A stretch of 64,000 bases of DNA from Flavobacterium ranwuense (GCF_004349315.1 NZ_SMLH01000007.1:1-64000), one strand, 5' to 3'; counted from the stretch's first letter, positions 18,900 through 29,800 are shown. Program-made: numbers and translations. Notes: a model not told the origin generated them from the sequence alone.

Positions 18900-18951
18900 A
18901 CAAGTAGATTCATTTATTTAATTACGATCTGTAAAATAAAAATATATAAAC

Positions 18952-20511
18952 ATGAAAATAAAATTTTTAAGATATGCACTATTAGTACCAATAGCGGCAA
19001 TCATGGTAACTGGCTGTTCTAATTTTGATGAGATTAATACCAATCCTAATGCTGCTACTCAGGTTAGTTCCGGGATGCTGGCAACTAGTATGATTTTAAG
19101 TATTACCCGTAGTGACATCAGTAGTACAAAGACTTTTATACAACCGTCCCTACTGGGTAAATACATGACTTGGAATGAGGGTGGTCCAACAGATTTCCAA
19201 TATAATAAGCTAGGTCGTACCAATTTTAACCGTATTACCTTATTGAGAAATATAAAACCAATGATTGATTTTGCACCCAATGAGGGACTTAAGAAATCGT
19301 ATACCGGACTTGGGCATTTTATCAGAGCTTGGCAGTTTTTTCAAACAACCATGCAGGTGGGGGATATTCCTTATTCGGATGCCGTAAAGGGAGAAACGGA
19401 TGCCATTATAAAACCTAAATATGATTCACAGAAGGCAGTCTTTTTGGGTATTTTAAATGAATTGGATCAAGCTAATATCCTTTTTTCCGAAGGAACTAAT
19501 TTTGATGGAGACCCTATATACGCAGGTAAGGTAGATAACTGGCGCAGATTGACCAACAGTTTTCAATTGCATGTGTTACTGCAGTTGTATAAAAAAACGG
19601 CCGATACCGACCTGAAAGTTGTTACCCGCTTTAATGATATTGTAGCCAACCGTCCATTGATGCGCGATTATAAAGATAATTTTGCACTTACTTACAATGT
19701 AACAGCCGGGCAAAACTATCCTTGGTCTAGTGTCCCTGCTGGTTCTAATCCGTATGTGCTTTCAAAATATTCAATGTTGTCGACGACTTTAATAAACACA
19801 TTAAAGACATTGCAAGACAACCGGTTGTTTTATTATGCCAAGCCATCACCGGTAAAAATAACAGCGGGGTTTTTAGCTTCTGATTGGAATGCGTATGTTG
19901 GAGCAGAGCCATCAAATTCTATTACAAGCCTTGGAGCTATGCGTGGGACAAAAGATTATTCGGATATTAATAACCGTTATGTCGACTTGGTAAATGCTGA
20001 GCCAGTTAGTGTTTTTAGTTTCCAGCAACTTCAGTTTGTACTAGCTGAGGCGGCCGTTAGAGGATGGATTAGCACTCCCGCACAAACGTATTATGCCGCA
20101 GGTATCACTAATGCGATGAAGTTTACCGCAGCCTATACTCCTGATATCGCCGATTATCATCACAATATGAAAATTACGGATGCCAATATAGCTACATATA
20201 TAGCCAATGTTGCTCTTACAGGTACCAATGAAAATCAAATTTCTCAGATTATTACCCAGAAATATCTTGCTGGCTTTTTTCATGGAGGAAGTACTTATAG
20301 TGCTTGGTTTGAAAACAGAAGGACAGGTTACCCGGTTTTTATCCTGAACCCATCCACGAATCTGAATAACCCAACCACAAATTTTCCGTTGCGTTGGCTT
20401 TATCCGTCTAATGAACTTGATTATAATACCGAAAATATGAATGCTGCCGTAGCTTCTCAGTATGGAGGTAATGATAATGTCAATCAGATGATGTGGTTAC
20501 TTAAAGACTAA
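18952..20511 (+). CDS. SusD/RagB-family outer membrane lipoprotein
   Basis: A 519-residue lipoprotein with signal LVPIAAIMVTGCS (lipobox Cys 22) and SusD-like start NFDEINTNPNAATQVS. It has a TPR-like helical core (LGHFIRAWQFFQTTMQVGDIPYSDA is the typical SusD signature) and the C-terminal W-rich end (FPLRWLYPSNELDYNTENM). It forms the lid of the SusC transporter on the cell surface and binds the substrate. The subtype is SusD-like_2, often found with non-glycan loci. It is co-transcribed with SusC. Confidence 0.94.
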   Translation: MKIKFLRYALLVPIAAIMVTGCSNFDEINTNPNAATQVSSGMLATSMILSITRSDISSTKTFIQPSLLGKYMTWNEGGPTDFQYNKLGRTNFNRITLLRNIKPMIDFAPNEGLKKSYTGLGHFIRAWQFFQTTMQVGDIPYSDAVKGETDAIIKPKYDSQKAVFLGILNELDQANILFSEGTNFDGDPIYAGKVDNWRRLTNSFQLHVLLQLYKKTADTDLKVVTRFNDIVANRPLMRDYKDNFALTYNVTAGQNYPWSSVPAGSNPYVLSKYSMLSTTLINTLKTLQDNRLFYYAKPSPVKITAGFLASDWNAYVGAEPSNSITSLGAMRGTKDYSDINNRYVDLVNAEPVSVFSFQQLQFVLAEAAVRGWISTPAQTYYAAGITNAMKFTAAYTPDIADYHHNMKITDANIATYIANVALTGTNENQISQIITQKYLAGFFHGGSTYSAWFENRRTGYPVFILNPSTNLNNPTTNFPLRWLYPSNELDYNTENMNAAVASQYGGNDNVNQMMWLLKD

Positions 20512-20528
20512 TACTTTTGAATTTGGTT

Positions 20529-20583
20529 AAAACTCCGGACGTCTGCTTTTGCTTTACTGTATCAGTTTGATGTTTGGAGTTTT
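20529..20583 (+). terminator. Terminator-like inverted repeat after susD
   Basis: AAAACTCC pairs with GGAGTTTT (8 bp) across a long ~39-nt loop and is followed by further T residues. The loop is longer than normal, so termination strength is uncertain. Confidence 0.45.
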
Positions 20584-20767
20584 TTATGAATAAACAATTT
20601 TTTGATATACTAATTCAACCCAGTATAATGACAAGATATGTTTTTCTCGTAACGATATTTTTTTGTTAGTTGAAAAAGCTTCGTCAGATTTATTTTTGAT
20701 GGGTGAGGCGAAAACAATTATTTTTTTAAGAGTATTGGAACTTACAAAATAATAAAAGTACTAAATT

Positions 20768-20946
20768 TATGAAATGAGCATATCGGCTTTGTGATACAAA
20801 CACGAATGATATTATACGAGTAAAGTTCGATGACTCTAAAAAAAACAGTATAAAATGTCATCAATTATATATGATTAATAAAAAACAATAAATATCAGCA
20901 TATGAAATGAGCATATCTGGAGTCGATGCAAACACCGATGAAAATA
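20768..20946 (+). repeat. Imperfect ~45-bp direct repeats before the phosphoesterase gene
   Basis: TATGAAATGAGCATATC is exactly repeated at 20768-20784 and 20901-20917. Similarity continues after it (..GATACAAACACGAATGAtATTAT versus ..GATGCAAACACCGATGAaAATAT), giving units of about 45 bp spaced 133 bp apart. The second copy lies just before the start of the phosphoesterase gene. Possible regulator binding sites or leader duplication. Confidence 0.55.
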
Positions 20947-20988
20947 TGCGAATTCCATATTCCTTTAAAAAACAAATATTATCTATAT

Positions 20989-22227
20989 ATGAAAAAAGAT
21001 AAAAAAGAACTTCCACGCAGGCAATTTATTGCCAACATGTCTAAAGTGGGAGCATTAGGTTTCATAGGCAGTATGCTACCAGTTAGTGCAAATGCAGCTG
21101 CTATTGAAACTTTCACGGCACGCCCTTCTGAAGGGCATATTTTTCTTACCAAACCTTATTTGCAAGTTCCCTCACCCGACAGCATGACAATACGATGGGT
21201 CACCAATAAGCTTTGCTACAGTTGGCTGGAGTATGGTGAAGGGAATAATTTGGATAAAAAGATGCATCAGGTAACGGATGGTTTGGTAAATGCGCACAAT
21301 AGAATTAATAGTGTCACGCTACAAAATCTTAAGCCGAATACCGCCTATAGCTATCGGGTTGTATCCAAAGAGATTACTTCTTTTCAGCCTTATTCCTTAA
21401 AGTATGGAGAAACAATTACGAGCGATACCTATTCATTTACAACTCCAAAGGAAAACCCTGAAGAAGTTTCCTGGTTAATTATGAATGACATTCATGACCG
21501 CCCGCATTCTATTCCGCACCTTCTTAAACTCAATGGGGATGAGGCGTTCGATTATGTCTTTTTTAATGGTGATATTTTTGATTATCAGGAAGATGAAAAA
21601 CAAATAATTGATCATATGCTGAACCCTTGTACTGAATCCTTTGCCAGTACAAAGCCATTCCTGTTTGTTCGTGGTAATCATGAAACAAGAGGAAAGTATG
21701 CACGGGAGCTGAAAAATTATTTTTCCACCAAAGGAGATAAAGGATATTATGCTTATGAATGGGGACCGGTTTTCACTGTAGTTTTAGATACAGGAGAAGA
21801 TAAACCAGACAATCATCAGGTTTACGGAGGAATAGTAGGTTTTGATGATTACCGAAAAGAACAGAGAAAATGGGCTGAAGAAGTAATGCGTTCTAAAGCA
21901 TTCAAAAAAGCAAAATTTCGTGTAGTCATGATGCATATTCCACATTTCCATTCGGATGAAGAACATGGGACCATGCATTGTCGTCAGTTATTTGCCCCAT
22001 TATTTGATAGATATAAGGTCGATATTGTACTGTCTGGCCATACGCATACTTATGGAGTTCATCCTCCTACAACGGATCATTCGTATCCCATTATAATTGG
22101 TGGGGGACCAAAAGAAGGCAACCGTACTTTAATAAAAGTAAAAGCAGATATGAAAAGCCTGAATGTAAGTATGCTAAAAGATGATGGAACTGAAGTAGGG
22201 AAATATTTTATAAATAGTAAAAGATAG
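20989..22227 (+). CDS. Tat-exported purple-acid-phosphatase-like metallophosphoesterase
   Basis: Starting at ATG 20989 this is a 412-residue protein with a twin-arginine signal (LPRRQFIANMSKVGALGFIG). An N-terminal purple-acid-phosphatase fibronectin-like domain follows (LTKPYLQVPSPDSMTIRWVT..NLKPNTAYSYRVV). The calcineurin-type phosphoesterase domain has metal ligands in the order DIH (MNDIHD), GDIFD (FFNGDIFD), GNHE (FVRGNHETRG), H in VMMHIPH and GHTHTYG. It hydrolyses phosphomonoesters or diesters outside the cytoplasm. The frame is open upstream to 20926, but that part overlaps the second direct repeat and would bury the Tat signal, so I prefer 20989. It belongs functionally with the SusC/SusD genes upstream. 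Confidence 0.92.
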   Translation: MKKDKKELPRRQFIANMSKVGALGFIGSMLPVSANAAAIETFTARPSEGHIFLTKPYLQVPSPDSMTIRWVTNKLCYSWLEYGEGNNLDKKMHQVTDGLVNAHNRINSVTLQNLKPNTAYSYRVVSKEITSFQPYSLKYGETITSDTYSFTTPKENPEEVSWLIMNDIHDRPHSIPHLLKLNGDEAFDYVFFNGDIFDYQEDEKQIIDHMLNPCTESFASTKPFLFVRGNHETRGKYARELKNYFSTKGDKGYYAYEWGPVFTVVLDTGEDKPDNHQVYGGIVGFDDYRKEQRKWAEEVMRSKAFKKAKFRVVMMHIPHFHSDEEHGTMHCRQLFAPLFDRYKVDIVLSGHTHTYGVHPPTTDHSYPIIIGGGPKEGNRTLIKVKADMKSLNVSMLKDDGTEVGKYFINSKR

Positions 22228-22421
22228 CAGGCGAATCTTTTTTGTAAACGATTGATAGAGGATAAGTCTAATTCAAATTAATTATAAAGGATGTCTTAAC
22301 CCTTGATTCACGTTAAATATTAATAAATTGATTGAACAATTTACTTATTGCATTTTTTTAGCTGTTGCGTTAAAAAACAGAAACCGCATATAATTTGTAA
22401 CATATAACCAATTAAAATACT

Positions 22422-24314
22422 ATGAAAAGATTATTATTAATTTTGATTGCTATCGCATTTTCATCGAATGTTTCTGCGCAAACAGTGACAACAAATAAGA
22501 CCTCCTACACTATAGGAGAAGCAATAACAGTAAATTTCACCGGTTCAACAACCGCAAAGGATTGGATTGGATTGTTCCTGCAAACCACAACACCCGCCTC
22601 AGGTACTAATGTAGGTTGGCTTTACACTAGTGGAACACAAACAGCCTCCAAAAAAAATATTGCAAGCGGAACGGTTACTTTTTCTTCTGGAATTGCAACT
22701 GCCGGTAATTACAAAGCATGTCTTTTAGCAAATAATGGTTATACCATCAAGGCTATGGTTAATTTTACCGTTGGAGCAACTTCTGCAGTTCCGGTTGCAG
22801 CTTTTACGGCTAGTGCAACTTCAGTAGTAACAGGTGGTTCAACTACATTTACAGATCAATCAACAGGCACTCCAACTTCATGGTCATGGTCATTTGTTGG
22901 TGGAACTCCATCAACAAGTACAGCAAAGAATCCTACGGTAACTTATAATACTAATGGAACTTATGCAGTTACGCTTACGGCTACTAATGCCAATGGTGTA
23001 AACACATTAACTAAAAATGGCTATATCACCGTTGCTGACCAAGGAGCAAATATTAGCTTAAAAGTGATGCAATTTAATGTTTGGCAAGAAGGAACATCTG
23101 TACCAAATGGGATGACTTATATTAGGGATGTAATCAATTCGGTAAATCCTGATATTGTTTGTTTTTCGGAAGTTCGCAATTATACTGGTGATTGGACAAC
23201 AAAAATAGTAAACGATCTTGCAGCTGTTGGTAAAACCTATTATAGAGGATATATAACAGGTTCTGATGTTTCCATAATCAGTAAATATCCTATTTCTTTA
23301 TCGGGACCAGTGTTGGCAGGTGCTGTCGTAGTTTATGATGTGAATGTAAATGGAACTACAGTAGTTGTTTGTTCATCACATTTAGACTATACCTATTATG
23401 CTACTTATTTACCTCGTGGTTATGCTTGCGGTGGTTCAGGAAGATATGCCGGATGGAATGCATTATCTCCTTTTACACCTGAAATTAGTTTAACAGCAAT
23501 TTCAGGCCAAAATCTAGGTTCTCAAAGGGACGAACAAATCGCAGCTTTTATATTGTACATGCAAACAGAAACGCGTCCGATCCTATTATTGGGTGATTTC
23601 AATGAGCCTTCTTGCTTAGATTGGACTTCAAGACAAGCAAATCTATACGATCATCATGGTGTGGTTTACCAATGGGACACAACACTTTCTCTTAATAACA
23701 ATGGCTTTACCGATGCTTACCGTCAAGTATATCCTGACGTGGTGTTAAACCCGGGAATTTCGTGGCCAGCAGTTGCCACAAATGGAGGAGCAAGCACCAG
23801 TTGGACTCCTTTAAGTGACGAAAGAGATCGTATTGATTATATCTTCTATAAAGGTGCGGGCGTGAGAGCTACTTCAGCTGCCATAGTTGGACCAGTAGGG
23901 GCTTATGCTTATAATCTTGCAACAACAGCAGGTAATGGAAGTGATATTTTCGAAGCATCAACCTTGCCTTGGCCATCTGATCATAAAGCGGTGGTTGCAA
24001 CTATCTCTATACCTGCGACTATTCCTGCAACACTACGCGAAAAAAACAGCAAAAAATCTTTAAAGAATTCTTCTTTAGAAATTAAAGCCTATCCAAATCC
24101 ATCAAATGGGCTTATAACTTTAGTTTCATCAGAGAATGCTTCTACACAAATTATTGTTTCAGATTTAGCAGGAAGAGAAATTTTTAATAAGGCTATTGAT
24201 TTAAAAGCGAATAATCAAAATACAATAGATTTAGCAGCTTCTTCAAATGGTATTTACTTCATAAAAGTTATTTCACAAGAAAAAACACAAACAATAAAGA
24301 TTATCAAAGAATAG
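22422..24314 (+). CDS. T9SS-secreted endonuclease/exonuclease/phosphatase-family enzyme with PKD domain
   Basis: A 630-residue secreted protein. After the signal peptide (KRLLLILIAIAFSSNVSAQ) comes a beta-sandwich module (TSYTIGEAITVNFTGSTTAKD), then a PKD domain (VAAFTASATSVVTGGSTTFTDQ..WSWSFVGG..NPTVTYNTNGTYAVTLTATN). The EEP catalytic domain has LKVMQFNVWQEG, PDIVCFSEVRNY (catalytic Glu), LLLGDFNEPS (Asp/Asn), RIDYIFYKG and WPSDHKAVVA (His). The C-terminal T9SS sorting domain starts IKAYPNPSNGLITL. It likely cuts phosphodiesters (nucleic acid, phospholipid or inositol-phosphate type) at or outside the surface, feeding the upstream phosphatase and SusC/D system (inference). Confidence 0.92.
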   Translation: MKRLLLILIAIAFSSNVSAQTVTTNKTSYTIGEAITVNFTGSTTAKDWIGLFLQTTTPASGTNVGWLYTSGTQTASKKNIASGTVTFSSGIATAGNYKACLLANNGYTIKAMVNFTVGATSAVPVAAFTASATSVVTGGSTTFTDQSTGTPTSWSWSFVGGTPSTSTAKNPTVTYNTNGTYAVTLTATNANGVNTLTKNGYITVADQGANISLKVMQFNVWQEGTSVPNGMTYIRDVINSVNPDIVCFSEVRNYTGDWTTKIVNDLAAVGKTYYRGYITGSDVSIISKYPISLSGPVLAGAVVVYDVNVNGTTVVVCSSHLDYTYYATYLPRGYACGGSGRYAGWNALSPFTPEISLTAISGQNLGSQRDEQIAAFILYMQTETRPILLLGDFNEPSCLDWTSRQANLYDHHGVVYQWDTTLSLNNNGFTDAYRQVYPDVVLNPGISWPAVATNGGASTSWTPLSDERDRIDYIFYKGAGVRATSAAIVGPVGAYAYNLATTAGNGSDIFEASTLPWPSDHKAVVATISIPATIPATLREKNSKKSLKNSSLEIKAYPNPSNGLITLVSSENASTQIIVSDLAGREIFNKAIDLKANNQNTIDLAASSNGIYFIKVISQEKTQTIKIIKE

Positions 24315-24560
24315 TAGGTCAGTTTGTTTTAATAATTTAATAATAAGGTAGTGGCTTCATTATTTTCATCATTAGGCTGCTAGGTGGTGAAGCGCATAGC
24401 TTGGGTAATACTAGGACAAGACAGTGAATTCAAATTCCAATGATATTGACCACCCAATTCTAATTACCTTTAATTTTGCCTGCTGCAACTGACTATTTTT
24501 AATTTTCAACATACTTTGATGTGCTAATTTCAATTCGAACTCCGTCAATCGTAATTATTA
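24315..24560. mobile_element. Possible remnant end of an IS21-family element
   Basis: On the minus strand the stretch around 24500-24440 reads AATTAGAATTGGGTGGTCAA and on through TATCATTGGAATTTG. The GGGTGGTCAAT..GGAAT pattern resembles the multiple terminal repeats of Bacteroidota IS21-family elements (recalled, not searched). No transposase frame remains. It lies directly left of the ssrA-type repeat. The rest of the stretch has no recognisable content. Confidence 0.25.
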
Positions 24561-24899
24561 AATAAATTGGCAGTAAACCGTTTTTTAATGCTTTAGCACT
24601 CTTTACATAAAAGAGTATTGCAATTTTGTTTTTCATAATGTGATGACTTTTGAAGATTATTAAATTAGATTATAAAGTTTCTATTGTCAAGATGTTCATT
24701 ATTCAAACTACTTGTTAAACAAGGTCTTGTTTGAAACTCGGGTACCTAAAAATTATTTTTCTAGGGTAACCGAATAAGCATCCTTACGATTATGATTTAA
24801 TGATAATTTTTGAAATTAATAGAAACGAAAAAGCCTGTAAATCCTAAGATTTACAGGCTTTTGGTTTCAATTGAAAATGAATTAGTGGAGTCGCCGGGA
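24561..24899. repeat. ssrA-3' direct repeat, left copy (island boundary)
   Basis: 339 bp that match 40108-40447 with roughly 18-20 differences and one length change by eye. It contains, on the minus strand, the last 14 nt of the tmRNA gene (TCCCGGCGACTCCA), the spacer, the tmRNA terminator hairpin (24829-24862) and ~260 bp of downstream DNA. Identity stops abruptly after GTCGCCGGGA (24899), inside the tmRNA T-stem. It has the form of an attachment-site duplicate, but with far more flank than a simple att core. Confidence 0.9.
24829..24862. terminator. Duplicate of the tmRNA terminator
   Basis: AAAGCCTGTAAATC pairs with GATTTACAGGCTTT around a 4-nt loop, T-rich on both sides. It is the left-repeat counterpart of the ssrA terminator at 40377-40410, with the stem preserved despite two loop-side changes. 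Confidence 0.8.
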
Positions 24900-25203
24900 T
24901 CACAATTGAACACCTTATATCGATCTTAACTTTTTTTGGCACCTTAAAATTATAATATAATCATCTGATTTTAAATAATTTAATTCAATAATTATTTTTT
25001 AAGGTTAAAAAGTTTAACTAAGTACTTTTAATGTTTTTTAATAATTCTAAGTTTTTTAAAGGTAAAAAGGTGTAGATAAAGGTGACGTTAGAGTTCGGCA
25101 GTCGAACTCTTTACAATTGTCGAACACTTTAGGGATTAAAGTAATAGAAAAAATTACATAATTAAATTTACCTTTTAATGTGAATATTTCAGTACAAAAA
25201 AGT

Positions 25204-25233
25204 AAAAACCTGAAACAAAAGTTTTAGGTTTTT
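25204..25233. terminator. Terminator-like hairpin
   Basis: AAAAACCT-AAAC pairs with GTTT-AGGTTTTT with one interruption, and is followed by TCTTTT on plus and TACTTTTTT on minus. No gene stands directly before it, so it may mark the end of a lost gene. Confidence 0.45.
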
Positions 25234-25913
25234 CTTTTGTGGGGAAAGAGGCTCCGATGCCTTTATAATAACACCAGTAAATACTGGACTTCGAAACGTT
25301 TTTTAAGAATAGGGTCACTAGACTTTCAAAGTCTTTATTACTAAGTAAAGGTAAGGAATAAGTATTAATTCAATAACTATTCCGATGCAGAAATTAACAC
25401 CAATTGTTTACTGGGCTTTACATATTTTGAGGTACAAACAAGTTACTAATCTGAGCAAAACATCGCGAAATAAGAACAAACAAACTTTTATCCATTATTT
25501 CAATTGAACGATGGTCTTTTGTCAATCTGTGATATTATTTTTTAAGAACTCATTAATCCAGTGGTTGATGTAAATGTATAAAATTTTGTATTCATTTATA
25601 ATATTTTTTAATGGTTCTTTAAGATATTTTTAATTCGATAGGTGCAATGTTTCGAACTTCTTATTGCTCTTAATTCTATTAGTTATTCTCGTGACCTTGA
25701 CTGGATTCAAACCACAACATATATTTAATTTGGTTTTTAAAGGATGGCTACTAAACCAAAATTGGTTGACGATGATGTGAAAATTAAGTAATCATTACGC
25801 TTAATATTAAAAATTTAAGTTGAATTACAGAAAATTAATTACTGTTAATTTGTCTACTTTAATGATTTGTTTTTAGGATGAAAATATTGATTAAAAAGAG
25901 AAGTTATAAAAAA

Positions 25914-25940
25914 AAGGTCTTGATTATTAATCAAGACCTT
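25914..25940 (-). terminator. Terminator of the island's minus-strand operon
   Basis: AAGGTCTTGAT pairs with ATCAAGACCTT (11 bp, 5-nt loop), followed on the minus strand by a run of eight T. It lies 24 bp past the stop of the outer-membrane barrel gene. Confidence 0.85.
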
Positions 25941-25963
25941 CAATACCAATTTTAAAATCGGAA

Positions 25964-26797
25964 TTATTTAAAATTCCACCCTAATGTTATACCAAATGCT
26001 ACAGGTTGAATTTTAGCATTTTTATCAGTACTATACAATCCGTTAGCTTTTCTTTCTACAACAGAAGTTGGATTATAACCTATATAAGACTCGTCATTGT
26101 CTAGGTCGAGAATAGAACCATATCCATTTTCAAGAAACATCGCTGCATACAATGCATTGTTTACTCCCATATCAAATGTAAAACCTAATTCAAACATGCT
26201 CATTATGATACCCTTAGTTTGGTACTCACCGGAAGCTGTATAATTATCATAACTTCCAAAACCGTATTCTGGCAAATCAGAAATATTCAGATTAACATCT
26301 GGGTAATAAGCAGTACCATTAACATAATTTGCAGATGCTTTAATTTTATAATTTACGGGCAAAAAGTATTTGGCTCCAGCTCTGAAATTAAAATCGACTC
26401 CTTTGTTTATATTTGTTTTATACTGCAAAAAAAGCGGAATTTGAATTGAATGAAGTGTCTGCTTTTCATTATAATTAGTTGTCGTAACGTTATATGCAAA
26501 TGCAGAAGATGAAGGATCAACCTCATAATTAGTCAGTGTCTCTGATGAATTAGTCAGATAAACTTCTTGTTTATATTGAGAAAATTCTACTCCGGTCCCG
26601 ATTCCGATATGATTTGTTAAAGAATAGACATAACCCGTTTTTAATGCTCCCCCAAGTCTATTACCTGCTGTGGTTCCTTTAACATCACTTTGAATATTCC
26701 CTATTCCTGTTTGTACACCTATATAAAACTGAGCAGCGATTCCTTGAGAAATTAGAAAGGCTGAAGTCCCTATTATGTTTTTAATATTAAATTTCAT
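25964..26797 (-). CDS. Outer membrane beta-barrel protein
   Basis: Starting at ATG 26797 this is a 277-residue porin-like protein with signal peptide (IKNIIGTSAFLISQGIAA) and alternating beta-strands ending in an aromatic residue (FGITLGWNFK). Recognisable barrel strands are GYVYSLTNHIGIGTGVEFSQ and FNFRAGAKYFLPVNYKI. The frame extends 12 codons further upstream (MRMDYSIAKNIS), but that would hide the signal peptide. It is the last gene of the minus-strand operon, 34-70 bp behind the MBG-repeat adhesin, and may anchor or assist that protein (inference). Confidence 0.85.
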   Translation of the reverse strand: MKFNIKNIIGTSAFLISQGIAAQFYIGVQTGIGNIQSDVKGTTAGNRLGGALKTGYVYSLTNHIGIGTGVEFSQYKQEVYLTNSSETLTNYEVDPSSSAFAYNVTTTNYNEKQTLHSIQIPLFLQYKTNINKGVDFNFRAGAKYFLPVNYKIKASANYVNGTAYYPDVNLNISDLPEYGFGSYDNYTASGEYQTKGIIMSMFELGFTFDMGVNNALYAAMFLENGYGSILDLDNDESYIGYNPTSVVERKANGLYSTDKNAKIQPVAFGITLGWNFK

Positions 26798-26867
26798 ACT
26801 TATATTTTTTGCAATAGAATAATCCATCCTCATTTATACCAAATGAGGATTTCATACTCTTAATTAT

Positions 26868-29800
26868 TTAATTTTTAACTAGAAGATTTTTTGTAAAATA
26901 TTTACCATTTGCTAAAGTCATTTTAACAATATAAATACCCTCAGACATTGGAGCTTCTAAAGTTACTTTATTTTCACTGGTGACTCTATTCTCAATCAGC
27001 AATCCGCCTACGCTATATACTTCAATATGCGCATTCTGCAATCTTGAAGAAGACACATTTGTAATAAGTTCATAACTTGAATTGGTTTTAACTGGATTAG
27101 GGATAATTTTTATATATTCCTCTTCTACTGTTGGAGATAAAATTAATAGACAAGTATTAATTAATGTTCCGTCTAATTTTGTTGCGACTGCATAATAAGT
27201 TCCATTTAAAGCTCCACTTTCTTTAAAAAATTGAGCAGTTTGACTTGGAACTAAAACTCCATTTTTATACCAAGTATAGGATTTAAAATTTTTAGAACTA
27301 TTGTCAAAGAAGATAATATTTTCAAACTGTTTCCTAATTAAATTTGGTTGACTGTTTACAACTGGCAACACTACTATTGGAGCAGCATTATAATTATTAT
27401 TGCCCCCTTGTGAGGCAGTTATAGTTGCAGAACCGTAATTCTTGAAGACTAATAAATCATTTGAAATTGTTACAATATTACTATTAGAAGAAGAATAACT
27501 TACAGGCAAACCACTACTAGAAATAGCCGTTAAGATAACTGTCGTTTCTCCATCACAACCTAGTCCCAAAGTTTGACCCCAAGTAATTGTCTGATCTGCC
27601 TTAGTAATGATAAAGTTATCACCAATATAAGTAGTACTATAATTTGAACCCGCACTTAAACTGCCTTGTGTAATAGCATAAGTGCCTACATTCTCTCCAG
27701 AAACTCTTGCCAAAGCTCCTGTAAATGAATCTCCACTTACTAAACTTGGTAAAAATGAATACGCCAAAGTAGGATTAGCAGCACCATAAACTTTTGTCTG
27801 TGAAGCATTAGCTGTTACTGTAATTGGCTTGGCTGTGATAGTAAAGCCTTTACTAATATAACTAATGGTATAATTTGAACCTGCACTCAAACTTCCTTGT
27901 GTAATAGCATAAGTTCCTACATTCTCTCCAGTCACCCTTGTTAAAGATCCAGTAAATGAATCTCCACTTACTAAACTTGATGTAAATGAATACGTCAAAA
28001 TAGGATTAACACTACCATAAACTTTTGTCTGTGAAGTATTAGCTGTTACTGTAATTGGCTTGGCTGTAACAGAAAAATCTTTACTTACATAATTAATAGT
28101 ATAATTTGAACCTGCACTCAAACTCCCTTGTGCAATAGCATAAGCTCCGATATTCTCTCCAGCAACTCTCGTTAAAGCTCCTGTAAACGTATCGCTTCCT
28201 ACTAAACTTGGTGAAACTGTATAAGCAAAAACAGAATCAACAGTACCATACACTTTCGTTTGAGAAGCAGCAGCAGTAACTGTAATTGGCTTGGCTGTGA
28301 TAGCAAAATCTTTACTAGCATAACTAATGGTATAATTAGAACCTGCACTCAAACTTCCTTGTGCAATAGCATAAGTTCCTATGTTCTCTCCTGCAGCTCT
28401 TGTTAAAGCTCCTGTAAACGTATCGCTTCCTACTAAACTCGGTGAAACCGAATAAGCAAAAATAGGATCAGTTGTTCCATAAACTTTCGTTTGTGTTGCA
28501 GTTGCTGTAACCGTTATAGCTTTTGCTGTAACAGAAAAATCTTTACTGACATAACTAATGGTATAATTTGAACCTGCACTCAAACTTCCTTGTGTAATAG
28601 CATAAGTTCCGATATTCTCTCCTGCAGCTCTTGTTAAAGCTCCTGTAAACGTATCGCTTCCTACTAAAGTCGGTGAAACCGAATAAGCAAAAATAGGATC
28701 AGTTGTTCCATAAACTTTCGTTGGTGCAGTGGCTGTAACCGTTATACCTTTTGCTGTAACAGAAAAATCTTTACTGACATAACTAATGGTATAATTTGAA
28801 CCTGCACTCAAACTTCCTTGTGCAATAGCATAAGTTCCGATATTCTCTCCTGCAGCTCTTGTTAAAGCTCCTGTAAACGTATCGCTTCCAACTAAACTCG
28901 GTGAAACCGAATAAGCAAAAATAGGATCAGTTGTTCCATAAACTTTCGTTTGTGATGCAGTGGCTGTAACCGTTATAGCTTTTGCTGTAACAGAAAAATC
29001 TTTACTGACATAACTAATGGTATAATTTGAACCTGCACTCAAACTTCCTTGTGTAATGGCGTAGTTACCTACGTCCTCTCCTGCAGCACGAGATAAACTT
29101 CCGCTAAAAGTATCTGTAAAGGCTAAATCTGATCCTCCAACTGTATAAGTTAAAGTTGGATCAACATTACCATAAGTTTTAGATTGTGCTGTATTAGCTG
29201 TTACCGTAACTGCTCTTTGGTTAATGGCAAAAGTAGTACCAGATGTAAAAGTTAAGTTATAATTACCACTAGCAGCAAACGTACCTTGTGTAATGGCGTA
29301 GTTACCTACGTCCTCTCCTGCAGCACGAGATAAACTTCCGCTAAAAGTATCTGCAAAGGCTAAATCTGATCCACCAACTGTATAAGTTAAAGTTGGATCA
29401 ACATTACCATAAGTTTTAGATTGTGCTGCATTAGCTGTTACCGTTATAGCTCTTTGGTTAATGGCAAAAGTAGTTCCCGGTGTAAAGGTTACCGCGTAGT
29501 TCCCATTAGCTGCAAGTGTACCCTGCGTGATGACGTAGTTACCTACATTCTCTCCTGCTGCACGGCTTAAACTACCGGTAAATACATCTGGAGAAACTAA
29601 GCCCGATCCACCAACTGTATAAGTTAAAGTTGGATCAACATTACCATAAGTTTTAGATTGTGCTGCATTAGCTGTTACCGTTATAGCTCTTTGGTTAATG
29701 GCAAAAGTAGTTCCCGGTGTAAAGGTTACCGCGTAGTTCCCATTAGCTGCAAGTGTACCCTGCGTGATAGCGTAGTTCCCTACATTCTCTCCTGCTGCAC

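Larger units (their letters stand above)
20512..20988. other. Intergenic region with terminator and direct repeats
   Basis: Between SusD and the phosphoesterase. It holds a terminator-like inverted repeat (20529-20583) and two copies of a ~45-bp direct repeat (20768 and 20901). No gene is seen. Confidence 0.6.
24900..25963. other. 1-kb non-coding left end of the island
   Basis: No open frame with protein-like sequence on either strand. Three hairpins are visible: 25090-25110 (AGAGTTCG/CGAACTCT, 8 bp, 5-nt loop, no T-run), 25204-25233 (AAAAACCT..AGGTTTTT, terminator-like on both strands) and 25914-25940 (listed). It probably holds degraded genes, since the length is unusual beside a tightly packed operon, but I can identify none. 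Confidence 0.5.

Noticed and set aside
25236..25330. tRNA-like segment after the hairpin at 25204 (GGGGAAAGAGGCTCCGATGCC and CCAGTAAATACTGG)
   Set aside because: The T-stem-like and hairpin parts do not fit tRNA geometry (4-nt anticodon loop, no acceptor pairing), so it is at most a remnant.
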